Part shown: positions 37,006-48,346 of the stretch, in pieces
Numbering within the stretch: the stretch's first letter is position 1
How the letters are laid out: every line of letters starts with the position of its first letter
DNA from: Nageia nagi
Lineage: Eukaryota; Pinophyta
NCBI GenBank assembly: GCA_050084985.1
Contig: JBITNC010000001.1
Span: 33,542,001 to 33,606,000, forward strand
Reading direction: 5' to 3'
DNA length: 64,000 bases
Notes under the pieces: generated by a model
Seen by the model: only the letters and a program-made list of their open reading frames with translations
The model's database searches: none
Told to the model about the DNA's origin: nothing
Translations under genes and position numbers: made by a program

Positions 37006-37017
37006 GCTCTAATACCA
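37006..37017 (-). other. Copia-3 primer-binding site
   Basis: Minus strand TGGTATTAGAGC, one base from the complement of initiator-Met tRNA, three bases inside the 5' LTR at 37021. Confidence 0.82.
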
Positions 37018-37020
37018 AAT

Positions 37021-37512
37021 TGAAGGAACCAACACTAACAAGATAATTCCTAATCAACCAAGATCACATGAAAGCTCATAATTACATCTAACAAACTCAC
37101 AAAGAAATCTCACAACATAAGATGAAATTGGTTTCTCCAAATAGGAGTACATCCACTAACTAAATCTTTACTTCAATCACAAATACAACTCTCTTACAAC
37201 CCTCCTAATCTCAACTCCCACACTTCTAACCTATAGAATAAATTTACTCCACAATTGGTGTGTAATCACAAAGAGATAGCCTTCTATTTATAGGCCAAAA
37301 TCACTCTTTGGATCACTCTTTTATCAATATGCAAAAGCATGACATGCACATCTTTTTACCCAAGGGGCATGCTCATGACATGGAGTGTAGGACAAGTTAC
37401 ATTATCATATTCACTTAAATACTTAAGGTATAAAATTATACCCTTAAGTATTAGTGAATTTACATATAAGATTAATACAAACCTTTACAATAATGCATTA
37501 TATATTCCAACA
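37021..37512 (-). repeat. Copia-3 5' LTR
   Basis: 492-bp repeat matching 28301-28793, TG...CA ends, adjacent to the primer-binding site. Confidence 0.93.
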
Positions 37513-40500
37513 ATAAGTACCTTTATTAAGAGCATATGATCTCCCGTTTATTTCTAAAACCTCCCCTTCTAATTTATCATTGTCTTTATCTACTTGTAAC
37601 TATATCATTGGAACTAAATCATGAATTTGAAATAGAAACTCACATAAAAAAAGATTGTTTCACAATATATTCCACACACATAGATCCTTCTAGTCTTGAA
37701 TTTTGTCTAACAAATCCTTTAATTACTTTCAAAAATCTTTCCATAAAAACCATGCTTCTAGTATTTATAACACCTACTATTTCAATATCATCTACTAGGT
37801 GGATCAATAGATAAACTTGTATATCCATAAAAGAAGCAAGCATTTCTTTTTCAAATTTATAGACAATTTTCATAATTTCTCTTCACCATATAGGGATTTC
37901 ATTGACATGTATTTCCTTTGAATTCAAGCAAACATTTCTTTTTCAAATTTATAGATAATTTCCATAATTTCTCTTCACCATCTAGGGATTTCATTGACAT
38001 GTATTTCCTTTGAATTCAACCACCTAGTTATGGAAATATAATTAATATCATAAGATGTATTTAAATTATATTAATATCCATAAAAAAATAATAAATGCAT
38101 TATATATTTTAAGGCAACTGTATCATAAATAGCATGAAATACCTTAAAAATAATGATAGTCGACCAATTACGTATATTAAATTAGTAGGTAAAGTCGTAC
38201 ATCCATTTATATTTAATCAAAATATAGATAAATAAAATATATATAATGCATATAGTAAAATTTATATTTAATCAAAATATAGATAAATAAAATATATATA
38301 AATACAAATGTATTTAAGGTTTTTGATATGCATATAATACGAGAATACCTTCAATAAGTTGAGATAATCATAAGACTTCAATCCTATCATTTTTCCATCA
38401 ATTGTGAATGCTTTTCTTAGAGATGATGCATATCATGTTAATATTTTAATGGCTCTAACAAGATTGTGTAAAATGTTCACTTCATGTTTGGTCATAATCC
38501 ATGAGGCTAGAATAGGTGCATTTGTTTTTCCATATGCATTTTTTGTTACCCAAAAGGTACATTTTATTTTGGTAGCCTTTAAATCATATCTTAGTTGAAT
38601 ATTGTTTGATTCTTTGCTTGTTGTATATCAATATAAAGAATATACAATATTCTTTACAATATGCATATGATCCAATAAATATGTCACTAAAAAATCCTTC
38701 CAGTATTCTAGATTATAAATTATGGATAATCTATTTATACCTAAAAATATATGCAAATGTAAACATTTAATTGATAAATAAATTGAATAAATGACATGTT
38801 AAAAGGAAGTTTGATATAGTATTTTATTAAATTTTACCTTGAGGTAAGTCATCTTTTTTAACAATAACATTCTCTAGGTATTTTAGCAATACCTTCCTCG
38901 AAGGCTTTAATCCAACAATTTTCTTCACTATCTTGGTACTTTTTCAACCAATCCTAAAGAGATGCATATTTGGGATTTCTAGTGTGATCAATTTGACCAT
39001 TAAATTATGATTTCATATTTCAAAACTCATGATCTAATGGTAAATATTTTCTATGGCCAAGGTATTTCATCTTCTACAAGTGTTTTGAATATCTTGCTGT
39101 GAGATTTTCTACACATCATGGATAAGCATGATACCCTTTTGTATGCAAGCTTGCAATACATTTTTATTAGAGGATAACTACTATATCTAATTTTAAGAAA
39201 TTAAATATTTTAATATAAATGTAAATGTAATAGAAATTATATATACAGACCTAAATAAACACTAAGACCTGGATAATCATGTATAGTTCAACATAATATG
39301 CCATATAATATGAATGATATTTGTTGAATGGATATACTTATATCAATCATATTCTAAATTCCACTCCATAATTATGTTAGTTCATCAATTAATGGTTCAA
39401 GGTAGATATCCATATTTTTCAATTAATTTGGTATAGAAACTAAAAGAGTTAACATTAAATATTCCTTTTTCAAGGACATCCATGGAGGTATGTTATAATT
39501 TACTATAAAAATGAGCCACATTGAATAATTAGATGATTATATGGAATGTGGATTGACACCATCAATTGCTACACCCAACTTGAGACTTCTAAGTTCGTCC
39601 CAAAATTTATTAGGCCACATATTTTCTATATGTTTCATTGCTTTGGAATCTTCAAGAATGCATAATACACTATCTTCACTTCTATTTTTTGCATGGAAAT
39701 CCATATACTATGCAAGTGAATCACACTTATACATTCTAATGAATCTATCGATAATTGGAAGATGGCAAACAACCTTCAAAGGAACATTTTTTCATGTAGT
39801 TTCAAGATGATATCTATTTGTGAAGGGATTGAAATATAAATAATACAATCTTAAACTATCAAGATCTCATGGGAGATCATACTAACATCAAGATAACTTA
39901 AGAAGAAAATATCACAAAATGACTCAAGATATAAAGTGGTTCCTCCAACTAGGAGTACATCCACTAACTAAATCTTACTTCATTCGCAAATATGAACCTC
40001 TTACAAATCTTTTAATGTCATCTCCTAAACACTATCCTATAGCATAACTTTACTTCACAAATTGGTATATGATCACCAAGAGGGAGTCTTCTATTCATAG
40101 GCCAAAATCTCTCTTTGGATCCCCCTTTTATCTAATTTACAAAGGTATGACATGCAACTCCCTTTTAACCAAGGGGTATGCCCATGACATGGAGTGTAGG
40201 ATAAGTTACATTATCATATTCATTTGAATACTTAAGGTATATAATGATACCCTTAAGTATTAGTGAATTTATAAAGAGGATTAATATAAACCTTTACAAT
40301 AATGCATTATACATTCCAAAAATTTGCACCACACATTGGATATACACTCAATTTTTCTTATCGTCCTCTACATAATATGCAATCATTAACATAAGCATGG
40401 TATGAAACACATGGTACCCCTACATCCTTCAAAAAATTTCATGCTTTTCTACATGAAGAAGGGATGACATTGTCACTTGGAAACAATTTTTCATTTAGTA

Positions 40501-40931
40501 ACCTATAATACAAATCAAATCAAAAAATTATTATGTATATAATAAACAAAGTTTGAAAAATGTTCAATAAATTTACAAAAATAAAAAAAATTATAAAATA
40601 AATACATACTTCAAAAGATCATTGACACTTATATCTGACCATCCATTTTTGGCCTTTATATTCATGATAAGTAGGAGCATGTCCAACTTGGAAATAGATG
40701 CCCCATTATATAAAGTGTTTTGGTAGTAGTATACATGTTATCATTTTCTAAATCACCTCCTCTTACATCATCATGTGCATGAGGATTATCATTCATGTCT
40801 ACATTTGTATCATCTTCATATGTATAGATTGATTTAAATAAATCATGCATTGCATTTTGTTGTTGATCATGAGCATTATAATATCTTTCATCATTTTCAC
40901 TATCTGAATTCATGATTTGAATAGGAGCCAT
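37513..40931 (-). pseudogene. CACTA (EnSpm) TNP2-type transposase pseudogene
   Basis: TNP2 is the transposase of plant CACTA transposons. On the minus strand from the right: an acidic N-terminus (MAPIQIMNSDSENDERYY), ISKLDMLLLIMNIKAKNGWS, VPCVSYHAYVNDCILCRG, YPMCGAN, then after the solo LTR RYHLET, VVCHLPIIDRFIRMYK, FWDELRSLKLGVAIDGVNPH, KYLGHRKYLPLDHEF (near 39060), YWKDFLVTYLLDHMHIVKNI (near 38670), FTIDGKMIGLKSYDYLNLL (near 38390) and INTRSMVFMERFLKVIKGFV (near 37750). The order and spacing follow TNP2. Many stops and shifts. The gene continues in the DUF4216 part at 27190-28300. CACTA terminal inverted repeats were not found. Confidence 0.87.
39821..40321 (-). repeat. Solo LTR of the Copia-3 family
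   Basis: 501 bp from TGAAGGGATT to TTCCAAAA, similar over its length to the Copia-3 LTRs (shared GTGGTTCCTCCAACTAGGAG, GACATGGAGTGTAGGATAAG, AATGCATTATACATTCCA). Flanked by a perfect target duplication ATTTG (39816-39820 and 40322-40326). It splits the transposase exactly between YPMCGAN and RYHLET. No internal sequence is left, so it formed by LTR-LTR recombination. It is more diverged than the Copia-3 pair. Confidence 0.93.
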
Positions 40932-41302
40932 TGGATTTGGATTTGTAATGAATTCTACATATGCATCCCTACTTTATATATTCTTTAGTTGCTTCCTTTT
41001 TTCTAATGAATATTTTTTCAATGTAAGGTTGGCGTATAAGATACTATATTTGACTCATCTTATATATCTTGTGCAGTATGATATGCTTATGAAATTAGTC
41101 ACTACAAATAATTACTATAATTAAAAATAACTTTAACAAATATTTGTAATATCCAATAAGTATATGTAAATAACTTTAACAAGTACATAAGTTTAAGTAA
41201 AAATATATCAACAATTTCAATAATTATGTTCTTCAAAAATAACATCCCTTAAGGATCTTCAAAAAAATAGCAAATAACATAGTCTAAAGTCATGATTTCA
41301 TA

Positions 41303-41490
41303 CCTAGCACTCCAAACATTATCCAATTTCTACTATAATATTTTTTTTCTTTATGCTTTTGCCTTGGTTTAATAAATACGTTTGGATCTCCTGCATACCT
41401 AGCACTACAAACATCATCCAATTTCTACTACAATATTTTTTTTCTTTATGCTTTTGTCTTGGTTTAATAAATATATTTGTATCTCCTGAA
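41303..41490. repeat. 94-bp tandem duplication at the 3' end of the SET-like gene
   Basis: Two adjacent copies starting at about 41303 and 41397, sharing ATACCTAGCACT, CCAATTTCTACTA, ATATTTTTTTTCTTTATGCT and TTGGTTTAATAAAT, with few differences. In the minus-strand frame it repeats a Lys-rich tail. Confidence 0.88.
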
Positions 41491-42982
41491 TCCATATGTC
41501 TCTTACATGTTGGAATATGTTTATTGACATTGTAATGCACTAATATCTCATCACCAGGGTTAAGAGTTACAATAGGAGCCACACCTATAAAACTTTACAT
41601 TTTTCTAGGCATAAAGTCATATTTATTATTTTCATATTCCATAAAATCATAATTTGTTAGACTACGTGTGCCTTTGGAGTTGTTTATATATCCTGCAATG
41701 TTTCCATGTATTTTTGATTAACCATCAATATACATACATTCTGCATCTTTTGTTTATGATGTTGCATTTCCACACATACCATATTTAGCCATACTAAAGA
41801 AATATGATGTTATTATCCTTCAATTCATAATATCATATATTGGCCCATAAAATGGCATCGATGATTCTTTTTCAGTGAATGGATGAACTCGTACATTTGA
41901 TAATATAAAAAAACCATGTCTACATTAGGTATATTAGAAGGTTTAATCATATATGAATGACCATAATAAGTGATTTATTCATAAGCTTTTGGAAAAGGTT
42001 TTCCGAGTGGCCATGCACCATATGCCTTGTAATCATAGGTAGACTTGTATGAATGTACAACATTATGTGTTAAATGTAAATCACCAACACTCTCATCTGG
42101 TAGCTATATTGGCTCAACATTTGGTGGCTATAATTGATGAAATCATCCTTCATTTCTTGTTCTTGTACATTGTTTTACTCTATCTTTATCTAATGAATCT
42201 ATATATTTTGGTATTATAACCTTAACATTCTCTTTTATATGTTGAACACATATAGTAGGTTCAATTGGACCAATGGGATATTTCTTAACCATTAGAGGTA
42301 ATGCTCTCCTTATACTAGGTAGATCATCATTTTCATAATAATGTATTTCTACATCTCCCCTTTGATGTTTTTGCCAACCCTTACATCTTGAACAACCACA
42401 TACAAGTGCTTTGTAATAAAGAGTGATAGGGTCACTAAATCTTTCTATTAGATTTTCATCTACTGGTTTAGGTCCTGGAAATGCAAATCCTTTTGGGTAC
42501 AACTCTGTGGCTACTTTATCTCTTCCAATTGATGACTTAATTGAGGTTAATAAGAATTTTCATTGGGCCTAATATAAACATTAATACAAATAAGAAAATC
42601 CTTTATTAAAAAATTCAAAATTAAATTAAATAATCATGCATGCTAATTAATTACCTCACATTCATCATCATCTTCTGAAGATGAAGATTGAAGATGACCC
42701 TGTAACATTATCCATAATATTAACTAATTAATAAAAGCATATAATTTCATAAAAATGAAAATTTAATTAATTTTAAATTTCTACTTATCTAATAAAATTT
42801 GAGTATACATTCATAATATATACCTCATTTTCATCTGAAGATATGTCTATTCTCCTAGGATGAATGTTTGGTGTTATCTGGTATTCATCATATGATTATG
42901 AAATATTTATCGTCTCATGAATTAATAGTGGTATAGGATCATCTTCAAATGAAACATCATTAGTCCTTCCAACCTTTAACAT
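41303..42982 (-). pseudogene. SET-domain-like three-exon pseudogene
   Basis: SET domains are protein-lysine methyltransferases. Minus-strand exons that join in phase 0: 42982-42824 (ATG, then VGRTNDVSFEDDPIPL...DISSDENE), 42699-42655 (GHLQSSSSEDDDECE) and 42568 leftwards, all with GT/AG borders. Exon 3 has ELYPKGFAFPGPKPVDENLI, a Cys-rich LVCGCSRCKGW, YGAWPLGKPFPKAYE, and after a one-base loss near 41920 LSNVRVHPFTEKESSMPFYG, GNIAGYINNSKGTRS and TLNPGDEILVHYN. The last two fit the SET N-x-x-x-x-x-N-x-S and PGDEI-hhxYN motifs. About ten stops, mostly single transitions from Gln or Trp codons. It lies head-to-tail upstream of the transposase; whether it is transposon cargo or a host relic is open. 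Assignment to SET is by motif only. Confidence 0.6.
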
Positions 42983-43054
42983 ATTAATCACTAAGCTAAT
43001 AATGATGTCGATAATAATATCACTATCTATCTCAACATTGAGCAATACAATTAG

Positions 43055-44090
43055 AAATCAAAGTTGTAAAAAATTAGGGTTTTAAAAAATCAAGATTGTA
43101 AAAAATCAAGGTTGTAAAAAATAAGGGTTATCAAAAATCAAGGTTGTAAAAATTTAGCATTTTAAAAAGTTAAGGTTGTAAAAATTAGGGTTATACAAAA
43201 TTAGGGTTGTAAAAAATTAAGGTTGTAAAAATTAGGGTTGTAAAAAATCAAGATTTTAAAAAATCAAGGTTGTAAAAAATTAGGGTTACAAAAAATTAGG
43301 GTGTAAAAATCAAGGTTGTAAAAAATTAGGGTTGTGAATAATTAGGATTTTAAAAAATTAGGGTTGTAAAAAATTAAGCTTTGTAAAAATTCAAGTTTGT
43401 AAAAAATTAAAGTTTTAAAAAATTAGGGTTTAGGGTTTAAGGTTGTAAAAAATCAAAGTTTTAAAAAATTAGGTTTGTAAAAATTATAATTTTGAAAAAT
43501 GTCAAGGTTGTAAAAAATAAAGGTTTTGTAAAAATTAGGGTTGTAAATTAGGGTTGTAAAAATTAGGGTTGTACAAATTAGGGTTGTAAAAATTAAGGTT
43601 GTAAATAATTAAGGTTATAAAAAAATAAGGTTGTAAAAATCAAGGTTGTAAAAAATTAGGGTTGTAAATAATCAAAGTTTTAAAAAAATTAGGCTTTAGA
43701 GTTGTAAAAAATTAGAGTTTTAAAAATTAAGGTTGTAAAAAATTACAATTGTAAAAAAATTAGGGTTGTAAAAAATCAAGGTTTTAAAAAATTAAGGTTG
43801 TAAAAAATTAGGGTTTTAAAAAAATAGGGTTGTAAAATTTAGGGTTGTAAATAATTAGGGTTGTAAAAAATTAAGGTTGTAAAAATCAAGGTTGTAAAAA
43901 ATTAGGGTTTTAAAAAATTAGGGTTTAGGGTTGTAAAAATTAAGGTTTTAAAAAATTATGGTTGTAAAAAATTATGGTTGTAAAAAATTATGGTTGTAAA
44001 AAATTATGGTTGTAAAAAAATTAGGGTTGTAAAAAATCAAGGTTTTAAAAAATTAGGCTTATACAAAATTAGGGTTGTAAAAATCAAGGT
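43055..44090. repeat. AT-rich minisatellite, unit about GGTTGTAAAAAATTAG
   Basis: Dozens of imperfect 14-18-bp units of the form (A/G)GGTTGTAAAAAATTA with TCA/TTA and TTT/TGT variants. The unit overlaps the telomere-like GGGTT word and grades into the next array at about 44080. No coding content. Confidence 0.93.
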
Positions 44091-46700
44091 TTATGATGTA
44101 GGGTTTAGGGTTTATGATGCAGGGTTTTGGTTTAGGGTTTATGATGTAGGGTTTAAGGTTTAGAGTTCATGGTTTATGATGAATGGTTTAGGGTTTAGGA
44201 TATAGGGTTTATGATGTAAGGTTTAGGGTTTATGATGTAGAGTTTAGGGTTTCTGATGTAGGGTTTAGGGTTTAGGGTTTACAATGCAAGGTTTATGATG
44301 AAGGGTTTAGGGTTTAGGATGTAGGGTTTATGATGAAAGGTTTATGATGCAAGATTTAGGGTTTACAATGCAAGGTTTAAGATTTATGATGAAGGTTTTA
44401 GGGTTAGGATTTATGATGCAGGCTTTATGATGAAGGGTTTAGTGTTTAGGGTTTAGGATATAGGGTTTAGGGTTTATGATGCAAGGTTTAGGGTTTAGGA
44501 TTTAAGGTTTATGGTTTAGGGTTTATGATGAATGGTTTAGGGTCTATGATGTAGGGTTTATGGTTTACAATATAGGGTTTAGGGTTTATGATGAAGGGTT
44601 TAGGGTTTATGATGAAGGGTTTAGCATTTAGGGTTTATAATGCAAGGTTTAGGGTTTATGATGTAGGATTTAAGGTTTAGGATTTATGATGTAGGGTGTG
44701 GGATTTATGATGAAGGGTTTAGGGTTTAGGATGTAGGGTTTAGGATTTTTGATGCAAGATTTATGATGAAGGGTTTAGTGTTTAGGGTTTAGAGTTTAGG
44801 GTGTATGATAGGGTTTAAGGTTTATGGTTTAGGGTTTATGATGAAGGTTTAGGGTTTATGATGCATGGTTTAGGGTTTAGGGTTTAAGGTTTATGGTTTA
44901 GGGTTTAGGGTTTATGATGAATGGTTTATAATGTGAGGTTTAGGATTTATGATGTAGGATTTAGGGTTTAGGATTTATGATGTAGAATGTAGGATTTATG
45001 ATAAAGGGTTTAGGGTTTAGGATTTTTGATGCAAAATTTATGATGAAGGGTTTAGAGTTTAGGGTTTATGATGCATGGCTTAGGGTTTAGGGTTTAAGGT
45101 TTATGGTTTAGGGTTTAGGGTTTATAATGCAAGGTTTAGGATTTATGATGTAGGATTTAGGGTTTAGGATTTATGATGTAGGGTATAGGATTTATGATGT
45201 AGGGTGTAGGATTTATGATGAAGGGTTTATGGTTTAGGAGTTTTGATGCAAGATTTATGATCAAGGGTTTAGAGTTTAGTGTTTATGATGCATGGTTTAG
45301 GGTTTAGGGTTTAAGGTTTATGGTTTATGGTTTAGGGTTTATGATAAAGGGTTTAGGGTTTAGGGTTTAAGTTTATGGTTTAGGGTTTATGATGTAGGGT
45401 TTAGGGTTTACAATCCAAGGTTTAAGAATTAGGGTTTATGATAAAGGGTTTAGGGTTTATGATATATGGTTTATAAAGAAGGATTTATGATGCAAGGTTT
45501 AGGGTTTATGATGTAGGGTTTAGGATTTATGATGTAGGATTTATGGTTTATAATGCAATGTTTAGGATTTATGATGAAGGGTTTAGGGTTTAGGATGTAG
45601 GGTTTAGGATTTATGATACAAGCTTTATGATGAAAGGTTTAGGGTTTAGGGTTTAGGGTTTAGGATGTAGGGTTTAGGGTTTAGGATGTAAGGTTTATGG
45701 TTTAGGGTTTATGATGAAGGATTTAGGGTTTAGGATGTAGGGTTTAGGATTTATGATACAAGGTTTATGATTAAGGGTTTAGTGTTTAGGGTTTAGGGTT
45801 TTAGATGTAGGGTTTAGGGTTTATGATGAAGGGTTTAGGATTTAGGATTTGTGATGCAAGGTTTATGATGAAGGATTTAGGATTTATGATGCAAGGTTTA
45901 GGGTTTATGATGCAAGGCTTAGGGTTCATGATGTAGGGTTTACAATTTAGGGTTTATGATGCAAGTTTTAGGGTTTAGTGTTCATTATTTATGTTGTAGA
46001 GTTTAGGATGTAGGGTTTAGGGTTTATGATGTAGGGTTTATGATGCAAGGTTTAAGGTTCATGGTTTATGATGAAGGGTTTAGGGTTTAAGATGTAGGGT
46101 TTAGGGTTTAGGATATAGGGTTTAGGGTTTATGATGTAGGGTTTAGGGTTTATTATGCAAGGTTTAGGGTTTAGGTTTTAATATTTAGGGTTTATGATGA
46201 AGGGTTTACGGTTTCAAATGTAGGGTTTATGATGAAGGGTTTATGATTTAGGAGTCATGATGTAGGGTTTAGGGTTTAGGATGTAGGGTTTAGGATGTAG
46301 GGTTTAGGATTTATGATGTAGGGTTTAGGGTTTATGATGAAAGGTTTAGGGTTTAGCATTTAGGATTTAGGTTTTAAGGTTTAGGGTTTATGATTAAGGG
46401 TTTAGGATTTAGGATTTAGGTTTTAAGGTTTAGGGTTTATGATTAAGGGTTTATAGTTTAGGATGTAGGGTTTATGATGCAGGGTTTAGGATTTATGATG
46501 TAGGGTTTAGGGTTTATGATGAAGGGTTTACAACTTAGGATATAGGGTTTATGATGCAAGGTTTAGGGTTTAGGGCTTAGAATTTATGATGTAGGCTTTA
46601 GGGATTAGGGTGTAGGGTTTAGGGTTTATGATGTAGGGTTTAGGGTTTAGGATGTAGGGTTTAAGGTTTAAGATTAAGGGTTTAGGATTTAAGATTTGAA
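44080..46700. repeat. Degenerate telomere-like (TTTAGGG) array
   Basis: About 2.6 kb of TTTAGGG heptamers mixed with TTTATGATG, GATGTAGGG and GATGCAAGG words. A common higher unit is GGGTTTAGGGTTTATGATGTA of about 21 bp with many variants. TTTAGGG reads on the plus strand throughout. Runs of perfect heptamers rarely pass three, so this is an interstitial, decayed array and not a chromosome end. Confidence 0.95.
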
Positions 46701-47729
46701 CAACCTATATGTCTACTTAAGAAAATATAATTTTTTTTCACAACTTTGCAAATATATATTAAATAATCTATATGCCTAATTACTTTATAAAGCAATTTGC
46801 TATGGTTATCTTTCTTACAACTTCACAAATTGATTCAATCTTATTAATGTGAGCAATGTGAAGATTATAGTTAAAGTTTTTAATTTTCCTAGAATGTATA
46901 CTAGTCAAGTGTTAAAATATGGTAGGTTGGTAAAATTATAAGCTAGGTTTACCATATCTTGCCAATGAGTCACATAATGGTATATTGGAAGTGTTCATTA
47001 CAACTCTGCCTCCACCATCAATAATCTAACCCTTGTCTAATCGACGTAGGCTCTAGGCTCTATATGGTGGCTAAAAAGGCTTCCTAGGGCTAAGTCTTGG
47101 CATGGTGATTAAATGTGTCCCCATTTTGTAATGGGGTACCTAAAATGTCATCGGGAAAGTAGTTAATAGCTTACCAAGAGTATCAACCCTTAATGACGTA
47201 GCCAATGGACTAACTAACCCATTGGTGTCACCCATGCAACTCTCATCTCCCTTACTTATAGTCATTTGGTAGAAAGTAATGACTCTTATCTTAAGGGAAA
47301 ACTACCTTGGTGATCAAATCCAAGTGTAGCCAGTTCTATGGCTTAATAATTATGGCAGTAGAAACTTAAGAAAATTAGAATCAATGGTTGGTCATCACCT
47401 CCAACTCATTCATGTTCATTTTAAAGGCATCATGCATATGCATCTAAGAAAAAAAAATAACTATATTAACATTGCACTAACATTAACATAGCATTAACAC
47501 TAACATCATATTAACTATATTAACATAACATTAACATCTAGTTATCTAAATTACCATGCCATTAACATTGAATGAATACTAACATCACATTAACTATAAT
47601 AACACAACATTAACATTGCATTAACTATATTAGCATGGCATTAACATTACATTAACTCTATTAACATAACATTAACATCACATTATCCATATTAGCATGG
47701 CATCAATATAATATTAACAATAACATAAC
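46701..47729. repeat. Spacer with dispersed repeat and ACATTAAC-rich tract
   Basis: 46958-47055 is nearly identical to 53165-53262 (see that entry). 47455-47729 is dominated by imperfect ACATTAAC/TATATTAAC units. No gene recognised. The tract resumes at 53088 on the other side of Copia-2, showing the element inserted into it. Confidence 0.8.
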
Positions 47730-48254
47730 TGTAGATAACTCAGCATCAAATTCGAGGCATTTAACCTTAAGTTATCAATTCTGGAAAGAGTCGAATCTTC
47801 AGACTGGCTAGTATAACCAACCAATCAGCCTCTTAGCTGACCAACCGGCCCCTAAATCTCAATCGGCCCTCACACCATCGGCTAGACCTTCCCGATCGGC
47901 CCTCAAAGCGTCGGCTAGCTCCAAAAATTCGTTTCACTCCACTTCAGCTAGCTGAGGCATTTTCTTTCTTTCTTATTACATTTAGCTTTTGCTTTTCAGT
48001 TTGCCTTGATGTAATTGACATGTGTAATTACTCTTGGATTCAGTTACTATAGGTTTGTATGATTCATAGCTTGAGTAAGTTGAGTTGCTAGTTTAGTTTT
48101 TCACTTCTTCTTACTGCAAATTTGTATCCCCATTGTTGGCTATGTGAAGCTTCATGTTTGAAGCTCCTTGATTGTAATCTTGCTCCATTGTAAGTTCAGT
48201 TAATGCAATCTATTATCTTATGTTCCAATATTGTGTAATTTTCTAAATTATTCA
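47730..48254 (+). repeat. Copia-2 5' LTR
   Basis: 525-bp repeat beginning TGTAGATAACTCAGC and ending TTATTCA. It has a GC-rich CCGGCCC/TCGGCCC block near 47860-47915 that stands out in this AT-rich region. Confidence 0.93.
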
Positions 48255-48256
48255 TT

Positions 48257-48268
48257 TGGTATTAGAGC
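48257..48268 (+). other. Copia-2 primer-binding site
   Basis: TGGTATTAGAGC, one base from the initiator-Met tRNA complement, two bases after the 5' LTR. Confidence 0.85.
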
Positions 48269-48346
48269 TTTGTTGGGTCTGAGCTGGGTTTGAGAAAGCC
48301 TATGGCTTCTAGCAATTACAAAAGTTGCTTGTAGTGTTTTGGTTTC

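Larger units (their letters stand above)
28301..37512 (-). mobile_element. Copia-3: 9.2-kb Ty1/Copia element
   Basis: Flanked by a perfect target duplication ATAAG (28296-28300 and 37513-37517). The LTRs are 28301-28793 and 37021-37512, with TGAAGG...CCAACA ends. On the minus strand, gag, GAG-pre-integrase, integrase, RT and RNase H remnants lie from 33570 to 29560. A 3.4-kb leader without coding similarity separates gag from the primer-binding site, making it nearly twice the usual Copia length. It is inserted in the CACTA transposase gene. The coding region is more decayed than in Copia-1. Confidence 0.93.

Noticed and set aside
43055-44090. CRISPR-like array
   Set aside because: Units are contiguous and degenerate with no unique spacers, and the context is plant nuclear.
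44080-46700. A real chromosome end or telomere
   Set aside because: Heptamers are interrupted every few units by TTTATGATG words, and unrelated sequence with retrotransposons continues on both sides.
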